Assembly (NCBI RefSeq): GCF_007559435.1
Contig: NZ_VMBP01000006.1
Coordinates: forward strand, 62,001-126,000
Reading direction: 5' to 3'
DNA: 64,000 nt
Origin: Ancylobacter moscoviensis
Lineage (GTDB): Bacteria; Pseudomonadota; Alphaproteobacteria; Rhizobiales; Xanthobacteraceae
In this document: in pieces, positions 45,158-54,144 of the stretch
Position numbering within the stretch: position 1 is the first letter of the stretch
Layout of the letters: the number at the start of each line of letters is the position of its first letter
Notes under the pieces: generated by a model
What the model saw: only the letters and a program-made list of their open reading frames with translations
Told to the model about the DNA's origin: nothing
Database searches by the model: none
Position numbers and translations under genes: made by a program

Positions 45158-45904
45158 ATGGCCGGGCATTCGCAATTCAAGAACATCATGCACCGCAAGG
45201 GCAAGCAGGACGCGGTGCGTTCCAAGCTGTTCTCCAAGCTGGCGCGTGAAATCACCGTCGCCGCCAAGATGGGCATGCCCGACCCGAACATGAATCCGCG
45301 CCTGCGCGCCGCCATTCTCGCGGCCCGCGCGGAAAACATGCCGAAGGACAATATCGACCGCGCGATCAAGAAGGCGGCCGGTGGCGACGCGGAGAACTAT
45401 GACGAGATCCGCTACGAGGGCTACGGCCCCGGCGGCGTCGCCGTCATCGTCGAGGCGCTGACCGACAACCGCAACCGCACCGCCTCGGAAGTGCGCTCCT
45501 ATTTCACCAAGTCTGGCGGCTCGCTGGCCGAGACGGGCGCGGTGTCCTTCATGTTCGACCGCATCGGCGTCGTCGAGTTCGACGCCGCCAAGGCTTCGGG
45601 CGACGACATGCTGGAAGCCGCCATCGACGCCGGCGCGGACGATGTGTCCTCCGACGATGACGGCCACGAGATCGTCTGCTCGGTGGAGAACCTGCACGAG
45701 GTGGCCCGCGCGCTCGAAGCCAAGTTCGGCGAGCCGCGCAAGTCCGGCCTCGTCTGGCGCCCGCAGAACACCATCGCCGTGGACGACGAGACGGCGGAGA
45801 AGCTGATCCGGCTCGTCGACACGCTGAACGACAATGACGACGTGCAGAACGTCTACGCCAATTTCGAAGTGTCCGAGGCGATGCTGGCGAAGATGAGCGA
45901 CTGA
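45158..45904 (+). CDS. yebC: YebC/PmpR family protein
   Basis: 248 residues beginning [20 protein letters not shown], with [40 protein letters not shown] near 65-84 and [20 protein letters not shown] near 95-114. These are the classic YebC blocks. Once annotated as a transcription factor (PmpR), the family has since been tied to translation at hard-to-decode sequences. GGAGG six bases upstream of ATG 45158 fixes the start. Confidence 0.95.
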   Translation: MAGHSQFKNIMHRKGKQDAVRSKLFSKLAREITVAAKMGMPDPNMNPRLRAAILAARAENMPKDNIDRAIKKAAGGDAENYDEIRYEGYGPGGVAVIVEALTDNRNRTASEVRSYFTKSGGSLAETGAVSFMFDRIGVVEFDAAKASGDDMLEAAIDAGADDVSSDDDGHEIVCSVENLHEVARALEAKFGEPRKSGLVWRPQNTIAVDDETAEKLIRLVDTLNDNDDVQNVYANFEVSEAMLAKMSD

Positions 45905-45944
45905 GGGCTCACCCGACAATCGTCATCCCGGATGGAGCACCGTC

Positions 45945-46020
45945 ATGCCCGGCCTCGTGCCGGGCATTCGCGTCTTCGGGACAGGGCGAAATCGTGGATG
46001 GCCGGGCCAGGCCCGGCCAT
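45945..46020. repeat. REP-like palindromic repeat, copy 1
   Basis: Two palindromes in the yebC-TauE gap: ATGCCCGGC/GCCGGGCAT (45945-45953, 45959-45967) and ATGGCCGGGC/GCCCGGCCAT (45998-46007, 46011-46020). The second, with its flanks CGTGG and GACG, recurs at 51487-51509. Confidence 0.75.
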
Positions 46021-46043
46021 GACGCTGCATGGAATGGCAGTGA

Positions 46044-46790
46044 TTACCGGCCGAGCAGGACGTCGAACAGCGGCAGGCTGAGCAGCGCGGCGGCGGCGAT
46101 GACCCAGTAGGCGGCGATGCGGTAGGCACGGTCGGACGCGCCGCGAAAGGCGCGCGCCCCGGCATAGAGGCCGATCGCATAGGCCGGGCCCAGCAGCAGC
46201 ACCAGCCGCCCGACCTCGGCGGTCATCATGCCGTTGGCGATGTAGGTCGTGCCGCTGGCGAGCGTGACCAGCGCGAAGAAGCCGAACAGGTTCGCCCGCA
46301 CGAGCGCCGAGGGCTGGCCGCTGCCGAGCCAGTAGGCGACGACGGCGGGCCCGGACATCTGCGCGGCGCCGCCGAAGAAGCCGGCGACGGCGCCGACCGA
46401 CAGCGTCGTCGGCAGGTTCTGCCGGCCGGAATGGCGCCAGCCCGACACCAGCAGCGCGAGCAGGCCGAGGCTGAGCGCCGCCAGCGACCAGCGCAGCAGC
46501 AGCGGGTCGAGATGCTTCAGCACCCACACGCCGAGCGGCACCATGACCACCGCGCCGACCGCGAGCGGCGCCACCTGCCGCCAGAGGCAGGCGCGCAGCG
46601 CCGGCACCAGGAAGGGCAGGGTCAGCACGGTGTCGATGACGAGCAGGGAGGGCGCGGCCACCTGCGGCCCGAAGGCGGCGCTTACCAGCGGCACGTAGAT
46701 GAGCGCGCCGCCGAAGCCGGAAAAGCCGCGCGTGACGCCGGCGACGAGCGCCGTGAGGAAGGCCCAGGAGAGGGCCGGATCGAACGACAT
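46044..46790 (-). CDS. TauE/SafE (TSUP) family membrane transporter
   Basis: 248 residues with about eight hydrophobic segments. Family features are the first-helix block LVAGVTRGFSGFGGALIYVP near 16-35, LLVIDTVLTLPFLVPALR near 48-65 and the repeat-half block VGAVAGFFGGAAQMSGPAVV near 130-150. TSUP proteins export or import small anions such as sulfite or sulfoacetate. The substrate here is unknown. It is divergent from the EamA transporter and separated from yebC by the REP-like repeat. Confidence 0.88.
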   Translation of the reverse strand: MSFDPALSWAFLTALVAGVTRGFSGFGGALIYVPLVSAAFGPQVAAPSLLVIDTVLTLPFLVPALRACLWRQVAPLAVGAVVMVPLGVWVLKHLDPLLLRWSLAALSLGLLALLVSGWRHSGRQNLPTTLSVGAVAGFFGGAAQMSGPAVVAYWLGSGQPSALVRANLFGFFALVTLASGTTYIANGMMTAEVGRLVLLLGPAYAIGLYAGARAFRGASDRAYRIAAYWVIAAAALLSLPLFDVLLGR

Positions 46791-47051
46791 GGAAGGAAAC
46801 CGGGCCCGAACGCGCCGCGCGAGAGCGTGCCGGCGAGACCTAATCCGGCGCCCCCGGCCCGTCAACGCGGAAATCGATGGTTGCGGCCGTTCCATCGGGT
46901 TTCCTGCTTTGTCGCCTTCGCTCTCCCATCGCGTTTGCTGAACGTGCCTATTCGGAAAACTCGTTTGCCGGAAAGGATCGCGCGCGGCACATTCGCGGCA
47001 ACCTGCCGCCTCGCGGCCCCCCATCGCCGCCTCGGCGGCCGGACCTTGAAC

Positions 47052-47990
47052 ATGGAAAAGCCCCTGGCTCCCGCGGCGACCCGCGCCGCGGCCGATCCGC
47101 CCCTTTCCGACCGCTTCGTCGGCATCGGCTGCGCGCTGCTCGCCATCGCCATCTGGGGCGGCTGGATCGTGTCCACCCGCCACGCCGTGCACGGCCACCT
47201 GCCGCCGGCGACGGTGGGATGGCTGCGCTTCATCGTTCCCGCGACCGTGCTCGCGCCGGCCTGGATACGGGTCGGGCTGTGGCCGAAGAGCGGGCTGGTT
47301 CCCTTCGTGCTCTGCTTCTTCGGGGCCGGGGGAATCTTCTTCCTCGTCGTCGCCAACGCGATGCGCTTCGTGCCGGCCGCCGATGTCGGCCCGCTGCTGC
47401 CCGGCACCATGCCGCTGATCGTGGCGGCGATCTCGGTGCTGTTCCTGCGCGAGCGGCTGGGCCGCCTGCGGGCGCTCGGCTTCCTGTGCATCGCCTTCGG
47501 CGTGCTGACGCTCGGCGGGCGGGGGCTGCTGTTCCCGGAGGACGGCGCCTGGCGCGGGCACCTGCTGCTGCTGAGCGGCGCGGCGATGTGGGCGGGCTAC
47601 ACGCTGGCTTTCCGCCGCACCGGCATGAAGGCGACGGAGATCGTCGGGCTAGTCGGGCTCTGGTCGACGCTCATCCTGACGCCCTACGGCCTGCCGGGGG
47701 TGATCGACGCGGTGTCGAGCGGCTACGGCACGGAGGTGCTGGTCCAGCTGCTCATCCAGGGGCTGCTGTCCGGCGTCGTGGCGCTGGTGGCCTTCGGCAT
47801 CGCCATCGAACGGCTCGGCTCCTCGCGCGCGGCCGCCTTCACCGGGCTGGTGCCGGCGCTCGCGGCGCTGATCGCCGTGCCGGTGCTCGGCGAGCACCCG
47901 GACGCGGCGGCGATGATCGGCGTGGCGGCGACGGGCGTGGGCGTGGCGCTGGCGAGCGGCGCCTTCGGAGCGCCGCGCGCCAGCCGTTGA
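47052..47990 (+). CDS. EamA/DMT family transporter
   Basis: 312 residues with ten predicted membrane helices in two EamA halves: GIGCALLAIAIWGGWIVSTR near 25-44 and GHLLLLSGAAMWAGYTLAFR near 170-190 are the equivalent first helices. FVPAADVGPLLPGTMPLIVA near 105-125 and SRAAAFTGLVPALAALIAVP near 260-280 are family positions. Such proteins export metabolites or drugs. The substrate is not deducible. The start ATG at 47052 lacks a strong ribosome site. Confidence 0.88.
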   Translation: MEKPLAPAATRAAADPPLSDRFVGIGCALLAIAIWGGWIVSTRHAVHGHLPPATVGWLRFIVPATVLAPAWIRVGLWPKSGLVPFVLCFFGAGGIFFLVVANAMRFVPAADVGPLLPGTMPLIVAAISVLFLRERLGRLRALGFLCIAFGVLTLGGRGLLFPEDGAWRGHLLLLSGAAMWAGYTLAFRRTGMKATEIVGLVGLWSTLILTPYGLPGVIDAVSSGYGTEVLVQLLIQGLLSGVVALVAFGIAIERLGSSRAAAFTGLVPALAALIAVPVLGEHPDAAAMIGVAATGVGVALASGAFGAPRASR

Positions 47991-48010
47991 AGCCGGAGGA
48001 GAGTGGCCGC

Positions 48011-48400
48011 CTAGTCGTTGACGGCGTGCCAGACGCCGCCGCGCCCGTCGCCCAGCTTGTCGCCCTTCTTCTTGTCGCCGGCGAAGAAATAGACCGGCTT
48101 GCCGTCATAGGCCCATTGCTGCGCGCCGTCCTTGCGGGGGACGAGGGTCCAGCCGCTCTTCATCTTCGCGCCCTCCTTGCCGAGATAGGGCGGCCAGTTG
48201 GCGGCGCAGGAATCGTAGCAGCTGGGCATGCCGCCGGCGTCGGAATCGAAGATGTAGAGCGTCATGCCGTTGGGGGCGGTGAGCAGGCCGGCGGCCTGGG
48301 CGGGCACCAGGGTGGACATGCCGAGCAGGAGAAGACCGGCGGCGGCGCCGCGCGCGAGGCGTTGGCGGGCGAGGTCCGGGCGGGCGAGAAGAGTGCTCAT
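48011..48400 (-). CDS. Secreted protein with Lipoprotein_15 (COG4315) repeat
   Basis: 129 residues. An N-terminal signal (ARGAAAGLLLLGMSTLVPAQA) precedes the COG4315-type repeat: LLTAPNGMTLYIFDSDAGGM near 39-58, then PSCYDSCAANWPPY with two cysteines, WTLVPRKDGAQQWAYDGKPV and YFFAGDKKKGD. The pattern Yx(FWY)xxD is present as YIFDSD. No lipobox is seen, so it is secreted rather than lipidated. Function unknown. It lies divergent from ruvC. Confidence 0.85.
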   Translation of the reverse strand: MSTLLARPDLARQRLARGAAAGLLLLGMSTLVPAQAAGLLTAPNGMTLYIFDSDAGGMPSCYDSCAANWPPYLGKEGAKMKSGWTLVPRKDGAQQWAYDGKPVYFFAGDKKKGDKLGDGRGGVWHAVND

Positions 48401-48497
48401 GGCGTTTCTCCGGGGTGAGAGCCCCTTAATCCCATGTTCACCATGTTCCCTTTCCGTGGCGAAGTCGCGGCGATGGCGGAGGTCCTCGGTACTAGGC

Positions 48498-48512
48498 GTT
48501 CGTCATTTGTTC
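48498..48512 (+). promoter_or_regulatory. LexA (SOS) box before ruvC
   Basis: GTTC (48498-48501), GTCATTT, GTTC (48509-48512), an exact GTTC-N7-GTTC direct repeat, the established alphaproteobacterial LexA operator. It ends 17 bases before the ruvC ATG, and a -10-like TACTAG lies just upstream (48490-48495). Confidence 0.8.
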
Positions 48513-48529
48513 GGCTACGCACTGTGCGT

Positions 48530-49057
48530 ATGGCGCCGCATCCGATTCGCATTCTCGGGCTCGATCCGGGCCTCCGCCGCACCGGCTGGGGGGTGATCGA
48601 GGCCGTGGGAACGCGGCTCTCCTTCATCGCCTGCGGCACGGTGATGCCGCCCGAGGACGGGGAGCTGGCGATGCGGCTCGCCCATCTCCACACCGAGCTG
48701 GCCGCCGTGCTGCGGAATTTCGTGCCCGACGAGGCGGCGGTGGAGGAGACCTTCGTCAACATGAACCCGGCCTCGACGCTCAAGCTGGGGCAGGCGCGCG
48801 GCGTGGTGATGCTCACCCCGGCGCTGGCGGGCGTGCCGGTCGCCGAATACGCGGCGCTGCTGGTCAAGAAGACCGTGGTGGGCGCCGGCCGGGCCGACAA
48901 GACGCAGATCCGTATGATGATGAAGGTGCTGCTGCCGCAGGCGGACTTCGAGACCGACGACGCGGCGGACGCGCTTGCCGTCGCCGTGACCCATGCGCAG
49001 CATCGCGGGATGGCGGCGATGACGAACAAGCTGGTGAGCAGGGTGGCGGCGCGATGA
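48530..49057 (+). CDS. ruvC: Crossover junction endodeoxyribonuclease RuvC
   Basis: Resolves Holliday junctions. 175 residues. The acidic catalytic residues are seen in [16 protein letters not shown] (first Asp, near residue 10), [10 protein letters not shown] near 68 (Glu), and [17 protein letters not shown] near 140 (two Asp). The start MAPHPIRI at 48530 is chosen by family and position of the LexA box. Its end overlaps the ruvA start by 4 bases. Confidence 0.96.
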   Translation: MAPHPIRILGLDPGLRRTGWGVIEAVGTRLSFIACGTVMPPEDGELAMRLAHLHTELAAVLRNFVPDEAAVEETFVNMNPASTLKLGQARGVVMLTPALAGVPVAEYAALLVKKTVVGAGRADKTQIRMMMKVLLPQADFETDDAADALAVAVTHAQHRGMAAMTNKLVSRVAAR

Positions 49058-49671
49058 TCGGGAAGCTCAAGGGTCTCGTCGACAGCTATGGCGACGACCA
49101 TCTGATCCTCGACGTGCAGGGGGTCGGCTACCTCGTGCACTGCTCGGCCCGCACGCTGCAGGCGCTGCCCTCGGCCGGGGAGGCGGCGACGCTGTTCATC
49201 GAGACCTTCGTGCGCGAGGACATGATCCGGCTCTACGGCTTCGTCTCGCAGGCCGAGAAGTCGTGGTTCCTGCTGCTTCAGAACGTGCAGGGCGTCGGCT
49301 CCAAGGTGGCGCTGAGCGTGCTCTCCACCCTCTCCCCTTCCGAGCTCGCCAACGCCGTGGCGCTGGGCGACCGGGCCATGGTGGCGCGCGCCAACGGTGT
49401 GGGGCCGAAGGTCGCCGCCCGCATCGTCGCCGAGCTGAAGGACAAGGCGCCGGGCTTCGCCGATGTCGATCCGGCGGTGGCGGGGCTTGCCGCCTCGCTC
49501 GACGAGAAGCGGGCGCCCGCCCCGGTGGCCGACGCGGTCTCGGCGCTGGTCAATCTCGGCTATGCGCAGATCCAGGCGAGCGCCGCCGTGGCGGCGGCGC
49601 TGCGCGAGGGGGGCGAGGAGGCCGATACCGCCAAGCTCATCCGGCTCGGGCTTAAGGAACTGGCGCGATGA
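49054..49671 (+). CDS. ruvA: Holliday junction branch migration protein RuvA
   Basis: Binds the four-way junction and loads RuvB. 205 residues. Domain I has [20 protein letters not shown] and [13 protein letters not shown]. Domain II carries helix-hairpin-helix elements ([19 protein letters not shown] near 75-95, [20 protein letters not shown] near 112-130). Domain III near 160-205 ([20 protein letters not shown]) binds RuvB. It overlaps ruvC and ruvB by 4 bases on each side. Confidence 0.96.
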   Translation: MIGKLKGLVDSYGDDHLILDVQGVGYLVHCSARTLQALPSAGEAATLFIETFVREDMIRLYGFVSQAEKSWFLLLQNVQGVGSKVALSVLSTLSPSELANAVALGDRAMVARANGVGPKVAARIVAELKDKAPGFADVDPAVAGLAASLDEKRAPAPVADAVSALVNLGYAQIQASAAVAAALREGGEEADTAKLIRLGLKELAR

Positions 49672-50705
49672 ACACCAAGCGCCTCATCACGCCCGACAAG
49701 CACGAGGAGGATCTCACCGAAGCCTCCCTGCGCCCGCAGAATCTCGCCGAATTCGTCGGGCAGGAGCAGGCGCGCGCCAATCTCGACGTCTTCATCAGGG
49801 CGGCGAAGACGCGCGGCGAGGCGCTCGATCATGTGCTGTTCGTCGGTCCGCCGGGGCTGGGCAAGACCACACTGGCGCAGATCGTGGCGCGCGAGCTGGG
49901 CGTCGGCTTCCGCGCCACCTCCGGCCCCGTCATCGCCAAGGCCGGCGATCTCGCCGCGCTGCTGACGAACCTCGAGGAGCGCGACGTGCTCTTCATCGAC
50001 GAGATCCACCGGCTCAACCCGGCGGTGGAGGAAATCCTCTACCCGGCGATGGAGGATTACGAGCTCGACCTCATCATCGGCGAAGGGCCGGCGGCGCGCT
50101 CGGTGAAGATCTCGCTGTCGAAGTTCACGCTGGTGGGCGCGACCACGCGCTCGGGCCTGCTGACCACGCCGCTGCGCGATCGCTTCGGCATTCCGATCCG
50201 ACTGAATTTCTACACCGTCGACGAGCTGGAACTGGTCGTCACACGCGGCGCGCGGGTGCTGGGCATCCCGATCTCCAAGGACGGCGCGCGCGAGATCGCC
50301 CGCCGGGCGCGCGGCACGCCGCGCATCGCCGGGCGGCTGCTGCGCCGGGTGCGCGACTTCGCGCTGGTGGCGGGCAAGGAGATCATCGACCGCGGGGCGG
50401 CGGACCATGCGTTGTCGCATCTGGAGGTCGACGGCGCCGGGCTCGACCAGATGGACCGGCGCTATCTCTCGGTCATCGCGATGAACTATGGCGGCGGGCC
50501 GGTGGGCGTCGAGACCATCGCCGCCGCGCTCTCCGAGCCGCGCGACGCGATCGAGGAGATCATCGAGCCCTATCTGGTGCAGCAGGGCTTCCTCCAGCGC
50601 ACCCCGCGCGGCCGGGTGCTGACGGCGCACGCCTTCAAGCATCTCGGCCTCGCCGCCCCGACGAGCGTCAACCAGATGCCGCTCTTCGACGAGGGCGAGG
50701 ATTAA
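49668..50705 (+). CDS. ruvB: Holliday junction branch migration ATPase RuvB
   Basis: Hexameric AAA+ motor for branch migration. 345 residues. Walker A is [13 protein letters not shown] near 60-72, Walker [13 protein letters not shown] near 106-117, and sensor 1 is [20 protein letters not shown] near 153-172. The N-terminal [20 protein letters not shown] and the C-terminal winged helix ([20 protein letters not shown]) are standard. Last gene of the SOS-boxed ruvCAB operon. Confidence 0.97.
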   Translation: MNTKRLITPDKHEEDLTEASLRPQNLAEFVGQEQARANLDVFIRAAKTRGEALDHVLFVGPPGLGKTTLAQIVARELGVGFRATSGPVIAKAGDLAALLTNLEERDVLFIDEIHRLNPAVEEILYPAMEDYELDLIIGEGPAARSVKISLSKFTLVGATTRSGLLTTPLRDRFGIPIRLNFYTVDELELVVTRGARVLGIPISKDGAREIARRARGTPRIAGRLLRRVRDFALVAGKEIIDRGAADHALSHLEVDGAGLDQMDRRYLSVIAMNYGGGPVGVETIAAALSEPRDAIEEIIEPYLVQQGFLQRTPRGRVLTAHAFKHLGLAAPTSVNQMPLFDEGED

Positions 50706-50761
50706 CCCCTTGCCAACGGCGCCATCGACGCGCGTCCGCGCCTGATGTAAGTCCCCTTCAC

Positions 50762-51397
50762 ATGAGCTGGTCCCGAAACGGCGGAGAGTCGCGCGGCTAC
50801 CATCACGGCAACCTGCGGGAAGCCCTGATGAAGGCGGCGCTCGACCTGATCGCCGAGAAGGGCACCGCCGGCGCCACCTTCGCCGAGGCGGCGCGGCGCG
50901 CCGGCGTGAGCCCGGCCGCGCCGTACCGGCACTTCCGGGACCGGGACGAGCTTCTCGCCGCCGTGGCGGCGGAAGGGTTCGAGCGTTTCGCCAAGGCGCT
51001 GCAGGCCGGCTGGAACGACGGGCGGCCGACGGCGGCGGAAGCCTATGAACGCATGGGGCGGGCTTATCTCGACTTCGCCCGCCAGCATCCGGCCGAATAT
51101 GTCGCCATGTTCGAATCCGGCCTGCCGCCCGAGGCGCACCCGGTGCTCGACCAGGCCGGCCAGCGCGCTTTCGGCGTGCTGCGCGAGGCGGCGGACGTCC
51201 TCGTCGCTTCCATGCCGGTGCAGGGACGCCCGCCGGCGCTGATGGTGGCGCTGCACACCTGGGCGCTGGCGCATGGCGTCGCCTCGCTGTTCGGCCGTTC
51301 GGACGGCTCCCGGCGGAAGCTGCCGATGACGCCGGAAGACCTCCTTGAGGCCGCATTCCTCGTCTATCTGAAGGGCCTCGGCGCGCCGACGAGTTGA
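50762..51397 (+). CDS. TetR/AcrR family transcriptional regulator
   Basis: 211 residues. The N-terminal helix-turn-helix is GYHHGNLREALMKAALDLIA near 12-31 with TFAEAARRAGVSPAAPYRHF near 38-58, a standard TetR motif. The C-terminal ligand domain (YLDFARQHPAEYVAMFESGL near 98-118) resembles WHG/TetR_C-type domains. Its targets are unknown. No obvious regulated neighbour is adjacent. It follows ruvB after 56 bases. Confidence 0.92.
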   Translation: MSWSRNGGESRGYHHGNLREALMKAALDLIAEKGTAGATFAEAARRAGVSPAAPYRHFRDRDELLAAVAAEGFERFAKALQAGWNDGRPTAAEAYERMGRAYLDFARQHPAEYVAMFESGLPPEAHPVLDQAGQRAFGVLREAADVLVASMPVQGRPPALMVALHTWALAHGVASLFGRSDGSRRKLPMTPEDLLEAAFLVYLKGLGAPTS

Positions 51398-51486
51398 GCC
51401 GGACGACGGCAAGGCACCGTCATCCCCAGGCTTGATCCAGGGATCCACGTTCTGACCGATGACGTCTTTGGCCGATGAAGACGTGG

Positions 51487-51509
51487 ATGGCCGGGACAAG
51501 CCCGGCCAT
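51487..51509. repeat. REP-like palindromic repeat, copy 2
   Basis: ATGGCCGGG (51487-51495) / CCCGGCCAT (51501-51509), flanked by CGTGG and GACG exactly as in copy 1 at 45998-46020, in the gap after the TetR gene. Same orientation. Confidence 0.75.
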
Positions 51510-51671
51510 GACGTCGGTCGGGGGGTATCCGGGCATCCGGCCGGCGGCGGCGCCCGCAAAATCGAACGCGCTCTTCTTGACAAGCCGGGGTTGCGCTCAT
51601 ACCTATGTAAATGTGATTAACATTAACCGCGGGGCTTCAAGCCGCGTGGTCTGACCCAGGAGCGGACGCCA

Positions 51672-52085
51672 ATGGAGCTCGCGCAAAAGCTCGACAGTTA
51701 CGGCAAGCCGGCCTGGATCGCGCTTACGGTCCTCGGCTTCATGGCCTGGTGGCCGCTGGGTCTGGCGATCCTGGCCTATTCGATAGGGAGTGGACGGATG
51801 TTCTGCAGTGGCAGGCGCGGCTTCGGCCGCTGGCAGGAGGAAGGCGCGGAAGCCTTCCGCAGCTTCGGCGGCCGCTTCGGTCGCGGCTTCCAGTCGAGCG
51901 GCAATCGCGCCTTCGACGAATATCGCGAGGAGACGCTGCGTCGCCTCGAGGAAGAGCAGAAGGATTTCCGGTCCTTCCTCGACCGCCTGCGGCAGGCCAA
52001 GGACAAGGCCGAGTTCGACCAGTTCATGGCCGATCGCCGCAACCGCCCGGCGCCCGTGCCGGAGTCGGCCGAGCCGCAGAGCTGA
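51672..52085 (+). CDS. DUF2852 family membrane protein
   Basis: 137 residues. One hydrophobic segment (WIALTVLGFMAWWPLGLAIL, residues 15-34) is followed by basic Gly/Arg-rich sequence and a helical region with NRAFDEYREETLRRLEEEQK and FRSFLDRLRQAKDKAEFDQF, ending in a Pro/Glu tail. The FDEYREETLRRLEEEQ-FxxFLxxLRxAKDKxEFDxFM block is the DUF2852 signature. Function unknown. A terminator follows, so it is monocistronic. Confidence 0.85.
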   Translation: MELAQKLDSYGKPAWIALTVLGFMAWWPLGLAILAYSIGSGRMFCSGRRGFGRWQEEGAEAFRSFGGRFGRGFQSSGNRAFDEYREETLRRLEEEQKDFRSFLDRLRQAKDKAEFDQFMADRRNRPAPVPESAEPQS

Positions 52086-52107
52086 TCGTCATCGGATTGC
52101 TTTCGGG

Positions 52108-52144
52108 CCGCGCCCTTCGTCGAGAAGGGCGCGGTTCTTTTTTT
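52108..52144 (+). terminator. Intrinsic terminator after DUF2852
   Basis: 11-bp perfect stem CCGCGCCCTTC (52108-52118) / GAAGGGCGCGG (52124-52134) with a 5-base loop and a T-rich tail TTCTTTTTTT (52135-52144). Confidence 0.92.
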
Positions 52145-52173
52145 GCCGCGTGCTCTCGTTTATGAGGAGCGCC

Positions 52174-52683
52174 ATGAACGAGCGCCCCGATCCCCTCTCT
52201 CCCGAGACCCTGAAGGCCGACCCTTTCCTGCGTCTCGCCGGAAAGCTGGTGCCGGGCGGCCATGTGCTGCCGGTGCGGGTCTATTACGAGGACACGGATT
52301 TCTCCGGCATCGTCTATCACGCCAACTACCTGAAGTTCATGGAGCGCGCCCGTTCCGACCATCTCCGGCTCATCGGGGTGGTGCAGGGCGAACTGTTCGG
52401 GGAGGCGCTGGCCGAGGCGCCGGGCTTCGCCTTCGTCGTGCGCTCGATGGACCTGCAGTTCCTGCGCCCGGCGCGAATCGACGACGTGCTGGAGGTCCAT
52501 ACCAGCCCCATCGAGGTCGCCGGCGCCTCGATCACGCTGGCGCAGCGGGTGATGCGCGCCGGCGAGGTGCTGGTCGAGGGCAAGGTGAAGGTCGCCTTCG
52601 TCGCGCAGGGGCGCGCCCGGCGCATACCTGACGCGCTGCGCAAGGCCATGAAGGCGGCGCAGGATGAAGCGCCGCAGGGCTGA
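52174..52683 (+). CDS. ybgC: YbgC-type tol-pal associated acyl-CoA thioesterase
   Basis: 169 residues of hot-dog fold. YYEDTDFSGIVYHANYLKFM near 37-56 is the YbgC/4HBT catalytic motif (Asp and His). FVVRSMDLQFLRPARIDDVL near 88-107 follows. Family members hydrolyse acyl-CoA or acyl-ACP and associate with the Tol-Pal operon. AGGAG six bases upstream places the start at 52174 rather than the ATG at 52162. It stands 282 bases before tolQ. Confidence 0.92.
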   Translation: MNERPDPLSPETLKADPFLRLAGKLVPGGHVLPVRVYYEDTDFSGIVYHANYLKFMERARSDHLRLIGVVQGELFGEALAEAPGFAFVVRSMDLQFLRPARIDDVLEVHTSPIEVAGASITLAQRVMRAGEVLVEGKVKVAFVAQGRARRIPDALRKAMKAAQDEAPQG

Positions 52684-52745
52684 GCGCCGAAAGCGGTTTC
52701 CCCTTACCGTGCAATCTGTTGCGATGCGGCAACGCTAACCCGCTA

Positions 52746-52766
52746 TTAACCCTAGCAGAGGTTTAA
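52746..52766. promoter_or_regulatory. TTAACC-N8-GGTTTAA motif before tolQ
   Basis: TTAACC (52746-52751), eight bases, GGTTTAA (52760-52766), in the 282-base gap upstream of tolQ. A near copy (TTAACC-N9-GGTTTAA) precedes pal. Half-sites resemble CtrA-type TTAA words. Factor unknown. Confidence 0.45.
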
Positions 52767-52965
52767 TGGGTGCGGCGCAAGCCCTTGCACGCCCTAGTTT
52801 CGACGGATTCCCCGTCGAACAGGGGCAACAGGTTAATTGCTGGACGATCCGCCGGAGTGTTTCCGGCGTCCGGCCTGCCGGACCTGCTTCAAGGGCGTCG
52901 TCGCGTCGTGAGTTCCGGCTGCCCGTCCGGGCGAAGGCCGGTCCTGTACTGAGGTTTGTGATCCA

Positions 52966-53679
52966 ATGAATCCTGCCGATGTGGCACAGACGGCCATGGC
53001 AGCCCCGAGCGCCGACTTGTCGCTGATCGGGCTGTTCCTTCAGGCCCATCTGGTTGTGAAGATCGTCATGGCGGGGCTGATCATTGCCTCCGTGTGGGTG
53101 TGGGCGATCATCATCGACAAGACGATTCTCTTCCGCCGCATGAAGAGCCAGATGGACCGCTTCGAGGCGACCTTCTGGTCGGGCCAGAGCCTGGAGGAGC
53201 TGTACCGTTCGCTGTCGTCCCGGCCCAACCACGCGATGGCGGCGATCTTCGTCGCCGCGATGCGCGAGTGGAAGCGCTCCTACGAGGGCGGCGCCCGTTC
53301 CTTCGCCGGGCTGACGCAGCGTCTCGAAAAGGTGATGGACGTCACCATCGCCCGCGAGGTCGAGCGGCTGGAGAGCCGCCTGCTGGTGCTGGCGACGGTC
53401 GGCTCGGCCGGCCCCTTCATCGGCCTGTTCGGCACGGTGTGGGGCATCATGACCTCGTTCCAGTCGATCGCCGCGTCGAAGAACACCAGCCTCGCGGTGG
53501 TGGCGCCGGGTATCGCGGAAGCCCTTTTCGCGACGGCAATCGGCCTCATCGCCGCCATTCCGGCGACGATTTTCTATAACAAGTTCGTTTCCCAGGTGAA
53601 CCGGCAGGCAGCCCGGCTCGAAGGCTTCGCCGACGAGTTCTCGGCCATCCTGTCCCGCCAGATCGACGAACGGGGCTGA
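52966..53679 (+). CDS. tolQ: Tol-Pal system proton-channel protein TolQ
   Basis: Inner-membrane proton channel that, with TolR, energises Tol-Pal. 237 residues with three membrane segments: HLVVKIVMAGLIIASVWVWA near 28-50, LLVLATVGSAGPFIGLFGTV near 138-158, and GIAEALFATAIGLIAAIPAT near 180-200. These are the MotA/TolQ/ExbB core residues. It starts the tolQ-tolR-tolA-tolB run, with tolR 4 bases after its stop. Confidence 0.96.
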   Translation: MNPADVAQTAMAAPSADLSLIGLFLQAHLVVKIVMAGLIIASVWVWAIIIDKTILFRRMKSQMDRFEATFWSGQSLEELYRSLSSRPNHAMAAIFVAAMREWKRSYEGGARSFAGLTQRLEKVMDVTIAREVERLESRLLVLATVGSAGPFIGLFGTVWGIMTSFQSIAASKNTSLAVVAPGIAEALFATAIGLIAAIPATIFYNKFVSQVNRQAARLEGFADEFSAILSRQIDERG

Positions 53680-53683
53680 TCGA

Positions 53684-54139
53684 ATGGGGATGTCCGCAGG
53701 AGGCAGCGGAGGCGGCTGGACGTCGCGGCGCTCACGCCGTCGCGGCGGCGGTGCCGTCATGTCCGAGATCAACGTCACGCCGATGGTCGACGTGATGCTC
53801 GTGCTGCTCATCATCTTCATGGTCGCCGCGCCGATGCTCACCGTCGGCGTGCCGCTCGACCTGCCGCAGACGCAGGCCCAGGCGGTCTCGCAGGACCACG
53901 AGCCGCTGGTCATCTCGATCAACACGCAGGGACAGGTGTTCCTGCAGGACACCGAGATCCAGGTCGACGAACTCGTGCCCAAGCTGCAGGCCATCGCCAA
54001 GGCGGGCTATGACGAGCGCATCTTCGTGCGCGGCGACAAGTCGGTCGACTACGGCGCGGTCATGAAGGTCATGGGCCGCCTGTCGGGCGCCGGCTTCAAG
54101 CGCGTCGCGCTGGTTTCCGAAGTCGAGCAGGGGAGCTGA
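53684..54139 (+). CDS. tolR: Tol-Pal system protein TolR
   Basis: 151 residues. A basic Gly/Arg/Ser leader precedes the single membrane helix with the essential aspartate in INVTPMVDVMLVLLIIFMVA (D36). The periplasmic domain contains VISINTQGQVFLQDTEIQVD near 80-100 and IFVRGDKSVDYGAVMKVMGR near 107-126. TolR couples proton flux through TolQ to TolA. It lies between tolQ and tolA. Confidence 0.95.
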   Translation: MGMSAGGSGGGWTSRRSRRRGGGAVMSEINVTPMVDVMLVLLIIFMVAAPMLTVGVPLDLPQTQAQAVSQDHEPLVISINTQGQVFLQDTEIQVDELVPKLQAIAKAGYDERIFVRGDKSVDYGAVMKVMGRLSGAGFKRVALVSEVEQGS

Positions 54140-54144
54140 GCGGT

